From: an uncultured Bacteroidota bacterium
GTDB taxonomy: Bacteria > Bacteroidota > Bacteroidia > Chitinophagales > Chitinophagaceae
Assembly: GCA_903926605.1 (NCBI GenBank)
Contig: CAIYJV010000163.1
Coordinates: 1-41,330 of the forward strand
Length of the DNA: 41,330 nt
Direction: 5' to 3'
Shown in pieces: positions 1 to 8,023 of this stretch. The translations under genes were made by a program, and so were the position numbers. Position 1 is the stretch's first letter. The number at the start of each line of letters is the position of its first letter. Below the pieces are notes generated by a model. That model made no database searches. It was not told where the DNA came from and was given only the letters and a program-made list of their open reading frames with translations.

Positions 1-601
1 ACACAAAACGATCTTCATCGAAATAAATAACGCCGCAGTCCGGAGTTGACGCCCAATAAAGCCCAATCTCCGACAATGCGTTTGGAGTCAGTATGTCGGA
101 TGCCGAAAGGAACAGAAAATGATCTCCTTTCGCTGCTTGTGTCCAGGAACCAACACCTTCTTTTCCTACGAAAACCAATTTTGAGGGATCGGCTGCAATA
201 AATTTTTGCAGGCTTTCCTTATTGAGTGCTTCTGCTTCACTGATAAAAAGAACCGCCTCCCAGGTTTGATAAGGCTGATTTACAACGGATTCCAAAGTCT
301 GGGAAATGTCCGTCACGTCATCCGGGGCGCTTATTACTATAGTTAGGAGTGGCAATTGTGCAGCATCGGCTGTAGACAAAAAATCAGAGAATCGCTGCAG
401 ATCAGCCTGAATTTGCGCTTCAAGCCAACGGACATAATTGATTGCAGTCGTTTTTATGATGCCTTTGGACACCAATTTTTTACGAAGCAGACGGACCGCA
501 AGCGCCATACCCGGAGGGGAAAAGAGAAAAAGAACAAACTTTAATATACTGGCCACGCTGCCCTCTCCGGACGCAGTGACTTTCTTAAAGTTCTGTTTCA
601 T
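1..601 (-). CDS. GT2 family glycosyltransferase, N-terminal part (cut by the left window edge)
   Basis: An open frame starts with ATG at 601 and runs off the left edge with no stop, giving about 200 residues. After a basic, hydrophobic N-terminal stretch comes a GT-A fold start resembling PLISIVMPVYN (here PLLTIVISAPDD, about residues 98-109). It is followed by SVVNQPYQTWEAVLF and by LFLSASDILTPNALSEI, which matches the LDADDxLxPxAL pattern, with Ser-Ala-Ser-Asp in place of the usual DxDD. The last visible motif, IYFDED, corresponds to the YSDED of large O-antigen GT2 enzymes. The start lies 35 nt after the ABC ATPase stop on the same strand, so it probably belongs to that operon and extends the exported glycan. 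Donor and acceptor cannot be read from the sequence, and the catalytic half lies outside the window. Confidence 0.8.
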   Translation of the reverse strand, partial: MKQNFKKVTASGEGSVASILKFVLFLFSPPGMALAVRLLRKKLVSKGIIKTTAINYVRWLEAQIQADLQRFSDFLSTADAAQLPLLTIVISAPDDVTDISQTLESVVNQPYQTWEAVLFISEAEALNKESLQKFIAADPSKLVFVGKEGVGSWTQAAKGDHFLFLSASDILTPNALSEIGLYWASTPDCGVIYFDEDRFV

Positions 602-636
602 GCTTGCCATTTGAACTGAAATTACAGGCGCACGGA

Positions 637-1365
637 CTAAAAAAGTTGCTCGTACTGGGCACAAATATCTTTCGCGGTACCCTGCGCTATCAACTTGCCG
701 CCATCCAGCAAAATTGCGGTATCGCAAACTTTCAACACCTCGGCAGGGGCATGCGAAACAAAAAGAATGGTTTTGCCATCTGCTTTTATCTGAAAAATCT
801 TGTCCATGCACTTGGCCTGGAATCCCTGATCGCCCACGGCAAGCACCTCATCTATTATCAGTATGTCCGCATCGTTGGCTATAGAGATGGAAAACGCCAG
901 ACGTGCAAGCATGCCGGAAGAGTATCTTTTGGCTGGCATCCGCAGCACTTCATCGCTCAACTCCGAGAAATCCACGATGTTCCGCACTGCGTTGGTGTCT
1001 TTTCGAGACTTACCGTAAAGCGAAAGCAGTAACTCCATATTTTCGTAGCCATTCAGCTCCAGCTCCAACCCGGCACCTATGGCCAGGATGGGTGCGAACG
1101 TTCCGTTGATGGTTATAGTGCCTTCCTGTGGTTTTACAAGACCCGCTATGGTACGCAGCAATGTGCTTTTTCCAGAACCATTTCTGCCCAGCACACCCAT
1201 GCTCTGTCCCCTGCTCACGTCGAAACTGATATCGCGCAAAATGGGTTTACTCTGAAACGGATTCCGGCGTTGAGTCACCAGATCCTTAATGGAATGTATG
1301 CCAACATTGTTCTGCCAGTAACTCACCGACACATTCCGAAAAGAAATAAGGTTTCCCGAGCTCAT
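637..1365 (-). CDS. Polysaccharide ABC exporter ATPase (Wzt/KpsT/TagH type)
   Basis: This 242-residue ABC ATPase shows Walker A GRNGSGKST (residues 60-68), the YSSGM variant of the ABC signature (148-152) that is typical of polysaccharide and teichoic-acid exporters, Walker B ILIIDE (168-173) and a switch His in VSHAP (205). It ends soon after the nucleotide-binding domain, so it lacks the extra C-terminal sugar-binding domain of long Wzt proteins. The ATG at 1365 directly abuts the TAA of the permease gene (1366-1368), showing translational coupling. It should power export of a lipid-linked glycan across the inner membrane with that permease. The exported polymer is unknown. Confidence 0.92.
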   Translation of the reverse strand: MSSGNLISFRNVSVSYWQNNVGIHSIKDLVTQRRNPFQSKPILRDISFDVSRGQSMGVLGRNGSGKSTLLRTIAGLVKPQEGTITINGTFAPILAIGAGLELELNGYENMELLLSLYGKSRKDTNAVRNIVDFSELSDEVLRMPAKRYSSGMLARLAFSISIANDADILIIDEVLAVGDQGFQAKCMDKIFQIKADGKTILFVSHAPAEVLKVCDTAILLDGGKLIAQGTAKDICAQYEQLF

Positions 1366-2109
1366 TTAGATGGTAGAAATAAATTGATTCTTTAGCTTGT
1401 TGAACACAAAAATACCAAACAGAAAAGTGCCCACCGCAATGGCAGTACACTGCATCCAAAGGTCCAAAGGAGGCAACTGGGGTTCGTGAAAAATCCCCCT
1501 GCCTAACTTTATAAAATAGTAAATGGGATTTCCCCTTGCTATAATAGTCGGTACAAATTTCTCATCATAGCCAATGGGTGTTAGGTAAAAAATAGCAGGT
1601 TGAATGGTGGTCCAGAGGATGCCTACGTCTCTAAAAAAAACATTGATAGACGAAAGAAATATCGTGACCCCGAAGGAGAACAAACTGAACAACAACAGGC
1701 AAGGAATTATCATGAGCAGTCGCGGACTATAAGATATCCCGAACCAATACATGATGATAAGAAAAACCACAATTGTGAGCACGAAATTGAACAATTCACC
1801 AATGATCTCTGACAATGGAAAAAAGATGACCGGAATATTCAATGACTTGATCAGGCCCGACGAACCAATGATACTGCCTACAGACTGATTGGTGACATTG
1901 GAAAAGAAAAACCAAAATATAAGTCCCGACGTAACGTAAAGGATGTAATTGTCTATATGGTTGGATGGGATCTTGCTGAAGACCGCGATAAAGATCATCA
2001 GATACAGCAATGGCTTGAAAAACCCCCAGAAAAACCCAACGAGCGAATTTTTGTACCGTAAAATAATGTTTCGCTTGCTTAATGCATATATACGGGAGAT
2101 ATTTTGCAC
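1366..2109 (-). CDS. Polysaccharide ABC-2 type permease (Wzm/TagG-like)
   Basis: The product is 247 residues with about six hydrophobic segments. The amphipathic N-terminus (ALSKRNIILRYKNSLVGFFWG) matches the RDIKxRYKxSxLGxxW signature of ABC-2 polysaccharide permeases. It forms the membrane channel for the ATPase encoded immediately downstream. The frame begins with GTG at 2109 and I see no in-frame ATG just upstream; the start is therefore plausible but not certain. The gene is divergent from the GT4 gene at 2168, and the 58-nt gap must hold both upstream regions, although no clear TAnnTTTG element is visible there. Confidence 0.9.
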   Translation of the reverse strand: MQNISRIYALSKRNIILRYKNSLVGFFWGFFKPLLYLMIFIAVFSKIPSNHIDNYILYVTSGLIFWFFFSNVTNQSVGSIIGSSGLIKSLNIPVIFFPLSEIIGELFNFVLTIVVFLIIMYWFGISYSPRLLMIIPCLLLFSLFSFGVTIFLSSINVFFRDVGILWTTIQPAIFYLTPIGYDEKFVPTIIARGNPIYYFIKLGRGIFHEPQLPPLDLWMQCTAIAVGTFLFGIFVFNKLKNQFISTI

Positions 2110-2167
2110 GTTATGGTTTTTATTGATATTTTGCGGCCTGAGGTTGTTCCCGCCGCTATATTATTAA

Positions 2168-3256
2168 ATGAGAATTTATGTAAATGCACGTTTTCTAACC
2201 CAACCCGTTACAGGCGTACAAAGGTATGGAATAGAATGCAGCAGACAAATAAAAAAATTATACCCTGAGACCATTTTTGTATGCCCGGCAGATGTGCTGG
2301 ATCATGAAACCGCAAAGGAACTTTGCGCCATAGAATTTGGAAGAAGCAAGGGTCATGTATGGGAACAAACAGACCTGCCCGTGTACCTGAAATCTCAGGG
2401 CAACCCACCATTGATAAACCTGGCCAACACGGCTCCTCTGTTTTACCGAAACAACTACCTTACCCTGCACGACCTTGCCTTTTACCTCCATCCCGAATGG
2501 AACTCAAGGCCATTTGCGCTTTGGTATAACTACCTTATTCCAAGGATCGCGAAACGGGCTAAACATCTGTTCACGGTAAGCGAAACCGTAAAACAGGAAA
2601 TTGAAAATGCTTACGGCATACCGGAAAATGGGATAACCGTAACCTACAACGGACTTTCACAACACATTAGAGAAACGATTCCGCAGGGTTTAAACATGCC
2701 TAAGGAAAAAGTGATATTGGCTGTGGGGACCTTTAACGCACGAAAAAATCAGGGTGCGCTTGTAAAAGCGTTTCTAAACAGCAATGTAAAAGACCAATAC
2801 GAACTGGTATTGGTGGGTGATAAAAACAAGGTGTTCCGGGATTCGGGCTTACCGCAGGATGACAAGAAGTTGGCGGAACAGCACATTAAAATACTCGAAC
2901 ACATTTCTGAAACAGACCTAATTGAGCAATACCGGAAGGCGGAGGCGATTGTCTCGGTGTCGCAATATGAAGGGTTCGGCATTCCGGTGCTGGAAGGTTT
3001 GTACGCAGGTTGCAAGGCGCTGTGTTCGGATATTCCGGTATACAGGGAGTTGTTCGGTGAGGATGCACTCTTTTGTAACCCCGGGAGCGTTGAAAGTATA
3101 GCGAACGGACTTACCAAACTGATTCAGGAAGGCACGCCCGCACCTACGGCAAATCTCGATAAAATGTTGAATGTATATAATTACGAGCGCGCAGCTACCC
3201 TCATATTGCAAGCCGTGACGAAGATCAATTTAGGCTGCACAAATTTGGATATTTGA
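2168..3256 (+). CDS. GT4 family glycosyltransferase
   Basis: This 362-residue protein has the GT-B layout. The N-terminal half starts MRIYVNARFLTQPVTGVQRY, with the glycine-containing loop TGVQRY near the acceptor site. The donor half contains ILAVGTFNARKN (about 183-194) and EGFGIPVLE (268-276), the EX7E motif of GT4 enzymes that binds the nucleotide sugar. The overall pattern resembles mannosyl- and rhamnosyltransferases of O-antigen loci, but sugar specificity cannot be assigned. It is the first gene of a plus-strand trio with the next GT4 and the O-antigen ligase-like protein, and is divergent from the ABC exporter genes. It presumably assembles part of the same surface glycan. Confidence 0.9.
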   Translation: MRIYVNARFLTQPVTGVQRYGIECSRQIKKLYPETIFVCPADVLDHETAKELCAIEFGRSKGHVWEQTDLPVYLKSQGNPPLINLANTAPLFYRNNYLTLHDLAFYLHPEWNSRPFALWYNYLIPRIAKRAKHLFTVSETVKQEIENAYGIPENGITVTYNGLSQHIRETIPQGLNMPKEKVILAVGTFNARKNQGALVKAFLNSNVKDQYELVLVGDKNKVFRDSGLPQDDKKLAEQHIKILEHISETDLIEQYRKAEAIVSVSQYEGFGIPVLEGLYAGCKALCSDIPVYRELFGEDALFCNPGSVESIANGLTKLIQEGTPAPTANLDKMLNVYNYERAATLILQAVTKINLGCTNLDI

Positions 3257-3282
3257 AAAAAGGCAAAAACTAATACCCGATG

Positions 3283-3290
3283 TATCTTTG
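3283..3290 (+). promoter_or_regulatory. Candidate Bacteroidota -7 promoter element before the second GT4 gene
   Basis: TATCTTTG at 3283-3290 fits the TAnnTTTG -7 consensus exactly and lies 14 nt before the ATG at 3305. The only upstream TTTG (3252-3255) is 27 nt away, longer than the usual 19-23 nt, so this is a half-supported promoter that would give a very short leader. Confidence 0.35.
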
Positions 3291-3304
3291 CGGGCAATCT
3301 CGAA

Positions 3305-4420
3305 ATGAAATTAGCTTTTGTACATGACTGGTTCCGGGCAAATGGCGGCGCTGAAAAAGTGGCCGGAGAGATTCTGGATATGTACTCGAGCGAGGATGTG
3401 ACAGTATATACTTTGTTTGATAAGTTCTCGCCGGCAGACCATGAAGAGATCCTTAAGCACTATCCCATCAGGACATCGGTTTTGCAGCGAATACCCAATA
3501 TTGACAAGATATATCGCTTCTTGTTGCCAGTAATGCCGCAAATCATGAGGAGTTTTAACCTGATCGGTTATGACGTGATCATTTCTACCTCTCATGCCGT
3601 GGCCAAAGGATTCAGAAGCGACGGGGCGCTGCACGTATGTTATTGCCATACCCCCATGCGGTATGTGTGGGATATGTATGATGACTATGCTGCATCGCAC
3701 AAAATGGGGCGGTCTTTTCTCTACAAGTCATTTATTAATTATATACGCCGCTGGGACCTGAGATCTGCCGACAATGTGCACTATTTTATCGCAAATTCGG
3801 TTCATGTTCAAAAGAGAATCAAAGCATCCTATGGCCGGGATTCGGTGGTAATATACCCACCGGTGAGGGTGGACAAATTCGGCTTGTCAGAGAGCGCAAG
3901 GAAGGATTTCTATTTGTGTTTGGGTCGTTTTGTACCCTATAAAAAAACAGATCTGGTGATCCGTGCCTTTAAAAAAATGCCAGACAAGAAATTGGTTTTA
4001 ATAGGGGCGGGTTACGGCACTAAGGAATTTAAGGAATTGTTGCAGGATGCACCTAATATAGAATGGCTGGGATACAGGAAAGACGAGGAAATGATAAGGT
4101 ATATGCAGGAGGCCAAAGCCTGTATTTTCGCCGCCAAGGAAGATTTTGGCATTATGTGTGTAGAGGCGCAAGCCTGCGGTACTCCTGTGCTGGCAATGGA
4201 CTATGGGGGCTATCGTGAGACGGTGGTGGACGGCAAGACCGGGTATTTTTTTAATGAGCAAACAGAAGCAAGCATAATTGCCGCAGTGAGGCAACTTGAA
4301 AAAGTGCCGCTTACCGATCATGAAGGCATAAGGCGGCATGCACTAAAGTTCTCGGATGCACGCTTCCGGAAGGAAATGGGAGATTTTGTAGCACAATGCA
4401 GGCAAGTATTCCGCAAATAA
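3305..4420 (+). CDS. GT4 family glycosyltransferase (WbaZ-like)
   Basis: This 371-residue GT-B enzyme opens with KLAFVHDWFRANGGAEKV (donor/acceptor loop GGAEK), contains YCHTPMRYVWD (about 113-123), which is characteristic of WbaZ-like O-antigen mannosyltransferases, and has CLGRFVPYKKTDL (205-217) and the EX7E motif EDFGIMCVE (279-287). It is probably a hexosyl, perhaps mannosyl, transferase acting on a lipid-linked acceptor at the cytoplasmic face. The gene is 48 nt after the preceding GT4 and 3 nt before the ligase-like gene, consistent with one operon. Specificity is inferred from motif resemblance only. Confidence 0.9.
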   Translation: MKLAFVHDWFRANGGAEKVAGEILDMYSSEDVTVYTLFDKFSPADHEEILKHYPIRTSVLQRIPNIDKIYRFLLPVMPQIMRSFNLIGYDVIISTSHAVAKGFRSDGALHVCYCHTPMRYVWDMYDDYAASHKMGRSFLYKSFINYIRRWDLRSADNVHYFIANSVHVQKRIKASYGRDSVVIYPPVRVDKFGLSESARKDFYLCLGRFVPYKKTDLVIRAFKKMPDKKLVLIGAGYGTKEFKELLQDAPNIEWLGYRKDEEMIRYMQEAKACIFAAKEDFGIMCVEAQACGTPVLAMDYGGYRETVVDGKTGYFFNEQTEASIIAAVRQLEKVPLTDHEGIRRHALKFSDARFRKEMGDFVAQCRQVFRK

Positions 4421-4423
4421 ACG

Positions 4424-5659
4424 ATGGTTCAGAAGGAACAAATACAGGGTTACGCGGCGAGGTTACTCATGGTATCCTTTTTCCTGCCTATGCAGTGGCA
4501 GGTGCTGGTGCTATTGGCCTGTATGCTGGTGTTTTTGGTACTAGGCGAAAAGGGCGGGTTCACATTAAACAGGGAAAAGGCTTTTCAGGTTCTAATACTG
4601 GCGGGCGGGCTGTTACTTTGCGTGGCGGGCTTACTGATGACACAGCCGGGGTATAGAAAAATAGCCGGTGGTATTTGCGAACGAAAATTGTCATTGTTGG
4701 CGATACCGCTGCTGCTGGCGTTGATCTCGCCGGAATGCAGGAAAATTATTTTGCGTGAACAGGGCTATTTTGTGTTTGGAGCCGCTGCACTCATTGCAAT
4801 TGCCAACATCAGGGTAATGTGGCATTTCGGCATGTGGAGCGGTACACGATCGCCCGTGAATCACGTGGACTACAGGCAATATCTGGAATGGGTGACCGGG
4901 ATTCACCCCACCTATCTGGGAATGTACTTGTGCTTCGCACTCTGCCTGATCCTGTGCAACACCGGAAATCTGGCGCAATTGCCGGGGTATTTAAAAAACG
5001 GTCTTTTTTATTTCCTGCTGCTGTGCTTGCTGGCACTGTTGGCGAAGTCACCAATGGCGGCTTTGGTTCTGATCATGATACATTCGGGATGGGTGAACCG
5101 GCATAAACTCGCCTCCTTAAAATATCATTTTGCAGGTGGGCTGGCGCTGCTCATCGGAGCCTATATGTTTGTGCCTTTTTTCGGCCAGCGGCTGGGGGAA
5201 ATGGTCCACATAGGGCGAAGCGGCGGGGCGGCCGAGGTGCATGCCAATTCCATTAACGAAAGAAAATTGATTCTTCATACAGACATGTCAGTATTGAAAA
5301 CCTACTGGATAACAGGGACCGGGCCGGGAAAACTGCAGCAAGTGCTGAACGCACATTATCTGATGTACTCCATACACAATGACGTGAATACAGGTTTTTA
5401 TGATCCGCATAGCGAATACCTCTGGCAATGGCTGACGTTCGGAATCGTAGGCATCCTGGTTTTTGTATCGCTGTTAGTGTATCTGATCTACCATTCTATT
5501 CGCCGGAACGACAGGATGTTTATGTATCTGATGACATTGGTCGTAATCACGTTTTTTACGGAAAGTGTTTTAGCCAGACAACACGGGGTTGTTTTCTTTG
5601 CGTTGTTTGCCGGACTGTATCTGTTTGGTACGGAGCGGAAGAGCAAAGGAATAATATGA
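4424..5659 (+). CDS. O-antigen ligase / Wzy-like polymerase membrane protein
   Basis: The product is 411 residues, mostly hydrophobic, with around ten likely membrane spans. Near the C-terminus, TGTGPGKLQQVL is followed by DPHSEYLWQWLTFGIVGIL. This is the GxGxG...HNxxLxxLxexGiiG pattern of the Wzy_C (O-antigen ligase/polymerase) family, with His in DPHSEY being the residue usually essential. A long hydrophilic loop (about 245-330) sits between late spans, as expected for the periplasmic catalytic loop. The ATG is 3 nt after the stop of the upstream GT4. It would polymerise or ligate the glycan made by the neighbouring transferases. Ligase and polymerase cannot be separated by sequence here. 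Confidence 0.85.
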   Translation: MVQKEQIQGYAARLLMVSFFLPMQWQVLVLLACMLVFLVLGEKGGFTLNREKAFQVLILAGGLLLCVAGLLMTQPGYRKIAGGICERKLSLLAIPLLLALISPECRKIILREQGYFVFGAAALIAIANIRVMWHFGMWSGTRSPVNHVDYRQYLEWVTGIHPTYLGMYLCFALCLILCNTGNLAQLPGYLKNGLFYFLLLCLLALLAKSPMAALVLIMIHSGWVNRHKLASLKYHFAGGLALLIGAYMFVPFFGQRLGEMVHIGRSGGAAEVHANSINERKLILHTDMSVLKTYWITGTGPGKLQQVLNAHYLMYSIHNDVNTGFYDPHSEYLWQWLTFGIVGILVFVSLLVYLIYHSIRRNDRMFMYLMTLVVITFFTESVLARQHGVVFFALFAGLYLFGTERKSKGII

Positions 5660-5706
5660 CACTCCGGAATCCGGGTGTCTGCAAAAAACAAAAATCAGAC
5701 TTTAAC

Positions 5707-6477
5707 TTACTTTGCTTTCGCCTTGAACTTATTGATCGCGTTGCGTGAAAACTCGCTCAGGATGAGGCGGCCACTTATGGCAGCGCGCTCGGGGAGCAAG
5801 GTATCCCAGTGTTCGGTGCCATGCCAGAATACTTTCTTCAATTCGGCCATAGCCTCCGGATTGCTGTGAGACAATGTCTCTGCCAGACGACCCACGGCAT
5901 CATCCACTTCTGTAATTGTCTTGTACAATTCAGAATACAGGCCATGACGTTTGGCCCAATCGGCAGAACGCCATTGAGTGGCGTCTATGGACAACTGAGA
6001 AAAACAGGACGTTCCCACCTTGCGCTCTACCGCAGGCCCAACCACGAACGGACCAATACCTACAGCCAGTTCACTGAGCTTTACCGAACAATCTTCTGTG
6101 GCTATGGCATAATCGGTAGCAGCGATCAGGCCTACACCTCCGCCTACTGCCTTGCCCTGAACCCTGCCTATGATGAGCTTATGGCATTTGCGCATAGCAT
6201 TGATAACGTGCGCAAAACCGCTGAAGAACTTAAGACCATCCTCCATATTATCGAGGGCAATCAGCTCATCGAACGAAGCGCCGGCACAGAAGGTCTTTTC
6301 CCCACCACTGCGCAGAATGATGACCTTGACGCGGCTGTCTACTGCCACATCGTTTATGGTCTTAGCAAGGTCGGTAAGAATAGCGCCCGGAAGTGAATTT
6401 CCGGATGGATGAAAAAATTCTATTGTGGCTATTCCGTGTTCAATTTCATGATTTACATAGCCTTCAGTATGTTGCAT
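5707..6477 (-). CDS. Enoyl-CoA hydratase/isomerase (crotonase) family protein
   Basis: The 256-residue product has the crotonase core: FCAGASFDEL (63-72), supplying an oxyanion-hole amide and CoA contact, and GKAVGGGVGL (108-117) with the second oxyanion Gly. The Glu of the common GGGxEL motif (rat ECH Glu144) is Gly116 here, whereas the second catalytic Glu is kept as Glu136 in KLSELAVGIGP. That arrangement and the following AVGIGP resemble methylglutaconyl-CoA hydratase-like members, but activity cannot be assigned. It is isolated from other acyl-CoA genes, convergent with the ligase-like gene (48 nt apart) and 50 nt downstream of the Wzt-type ATPase on the same strand, so it may be co-transcribed with that gene. 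Confidence 0.88.
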   Translation of the reverse strand: MQHTEGYVNHEIEHGIATIEFFHPSGNSLPGAILTDLAKTINDVAVDSRVKVIILRSGGEKTFCAGASFDELIALDNMEDGLKFFSGFAHVINAMRKCHKLIIGRVQGKAVGGGVGLIAATDYAIATEDCSVKLSELAVGIGPFVVGPAVERKVGTSCFSQLSIDATQWRSADWAKRHGLYSELYKTITEVDDAVGRLAETLSHSNPEAMAELKKVFWHGTEHWDTLLPERAAISGRLILSEFSRNAINKFKAKAK

Positions 6478-6527
6478 GGATATTCTTTTTAGTTCAATAA
6501 CGTAACAAAATTACAAAAACAACCGCC

Positions 6528-7751
6528 TCACACCACATGCCCTGTGGTAAGATTGTGTATCTGTATACGTGGCGCAATTATACCCAGATCATATTTTACC
6601 GTGTCCTCTTTCACATACATTATGGGTACGTAGTCGCTGTGTATCGCGATCCGGTTCTTCAAGTCTTCTAAACGGGACCCCATGTAGCGGGCCTGAATGG
6701 TATAGTAACCTCCTTTGAGCGAGGAAACATCAATTTTAACAATCAGTTCGTCGCCATCACTGAGCACAAGACCTTTTTCGCGATAAAATACAAGTTCGGA
6801 ATTCGATCCGTCGTAAATACGGATGTAAAACACATTATCTTGAAAATTTTTCACTTTAATATGAATCCTTGCCCGAACCACAAGCTCCTCTGCATTCAGT
6901 TCCTCTACCTGCAGGCTGATGTGGTTCCCCAGATCGGTGTCAAGACCCTGATCAGTAATATTTTTGGTGTACTTATGTACCACACTTGCCGTATCCCCGA
7001 TCATATCTACCTGCCCACGTTCAAGGAGCAGGCAATTCCTGCAGATAGCTCCGATAGCCGACATATCATGGCTTACGAACAAAACCGTGCGGCCTTCTTC
7101 CTGGCTTATTCCCTGCATTTTGCCAATGCACTTTTTTTGAAAATCAGCGTCACCAACTGCCAGCACTTCATCCACGATCAGAATTTCCGGCTCCAGATGG
7201 GCAGCAACTGCGAAACCCAAACGCACTTTCATGCCGCTCGAATATCGCTTTACAGGTGTGTCAATAAACTTCTCGACCCCCGAAAAAGCAACGATCTCAT
7301 CAAATTTTTTGCTCACTTCTTTCCTGGTCATCCCCAGTATGGTCCCGTTGAGAAACGTATTTTCCCGGCCTGTAAGTTCCGGATTGAACCCGGTGCCCAC
7401 TTCCAGCAGGGATGCTACCCTACCCCTGATACGTATTTCGCCGTAAGTAGGATCAGTGATCTTAGAAAGCACCTTCAGCAAGGTACTCTTGCCAGCTCCG
7501 TTCCTGCCTATGATGCCCAGGATATCGCCACCGTTCAGGGTGAAAGAAATATCGCGGAGCGCCCAGAAAGTATCCGGATCATCCGGCTTATTCAGATCAA
7601 ATCTGGAAAGGTTGCGCAAACGCTTGAAATTGGCAGCCGGACTTTTCATCCAGGTGGCAACCGCCGCGCCCATTGTATCATTACGTTCTTGCTTCAGACC
7701 TATCCTGTAAGCTTTAGACAAGCCATTTACCTGTATCGCGAAATCGCTCAT
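6528..7751 (-). CDS. Long Wzt-type ABC exporter ATPase with C-terminal glycan-binding-like domain
   Basis: The product has 407 residues when started at the ATG at 7751 (MSDFAIQV). The frame can be extended ten codons upstream to an ATG at 7781, but the shorter start fits ABC N-termini better. It shows Walker A GRNGAGKST (82-90), signature YSSGM (170-174), Walker B ILIVDE (190-195) and the switch His in VSHDM (228). After the nucleotide-binding domain, residues about 275-407 form a beta-rich domain like the Wzt C-terminal domain that recognises the terminal modification of the glycan before export. No permease gene is adjacent, since the neighbours are a crotonase and a secreted hydrolase. It may serve the orphan permease at 26453-27283, though this is inference. 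Confidence 0.9.
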   Translation of the reverse strand: MSDFAIQVNGLSKAYRIGLKQERNDTMGAAVATWMKSPAANFKRLRNLSRFDLNKPDDPDTFWALRDISFTLNGGDILGIIGRNGAGKSTLLKVLSKITDPTYGEIRIRGRVASLLEVGTGFNPELTGRENTFLNGTILGMTRKEVSKKFDEIVAFSGVEKFIDTPVKRYSSGMKVRLGFAVAAHLEPEILIVDEVLAVGDADFQKKCIGKMQGISQEEGRTVLFVSHDMSAIGAICRNCLLLERGQVDMIGDTASVVHKYTKNITDQGLDTDLGNHISLQVEELNAEELVVRARIHIKVKNFQDNVFYIRIYDGSNSELVFYREKGLVLSDGDELIVKIDVSSLKGGYYTIQARYMGSRLEDLKNRIAIHSDYVPIMYVKEDTVKYDLGIIAPRIQIHNLTTGHVV

Positions 7752-7911
7752 AAACCCTTTTGTATTTCCGCCAATTTCCATTGCTTGTCGATCTGACCGG
7801 CGGGATCCGCTAAAATCGTTTCAGCGGCCCGGAATCCTGCAGTCGAGAGCTTGTAAGAAGGTAATTAGCTATCTGAAAATTTTGAATCAAACCATTTAAT
7901 TAACAATATCG

Positions 7912-7946
7912 CAAATCTAAATTATTTCGGGCAGTACGCCAACAAA
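7912..7946 (-). promoter_or_regulatory. Candidate promoter of the Wzt-type ATPase gene
   Basis: On the minus strand TAGATTTG (7919-7912) fits the TAnnTTTG -7 element. TTTG at 7946-7943 gives a 23-nt spacer, and TTG at 7942-7940 gives a 20-nt spacer; both match the Bacteroidota -33/-7 arrangement. The leader to the ATG at 7751 would be about 150 nt. The rest of 7752-8023 is AT-rich with no gene or other signal that I can support. Confidence 0.5.
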
Positions 7947-8023
7947 AGAATACCCGTCAAATATTGAAAAGCCAACCGGGTAGGACTTCAAAATTATCGC
8001 TGTCAATTCAGGAAGCAAATTAC

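Noticed and set aside
5660-5706. Hairpin terminator between convergent ligase-like and crotonase genes
   Set aside because: Only about five base pairs can form (CCGG-AAT-CCGG with a wobble) and there is no T-run.
5809-6396. 195-codon plus-strand frame opposite the crotonase
   Set aside because: A shadow of a gene with complete crotonase motifs.
6840-7796. 318-codon plus-strand frame opposite the Wzt-type ATPase
   Set aside because: Antisense to conserved Walker A, signature and Walker B motifs; no family features in its translation.
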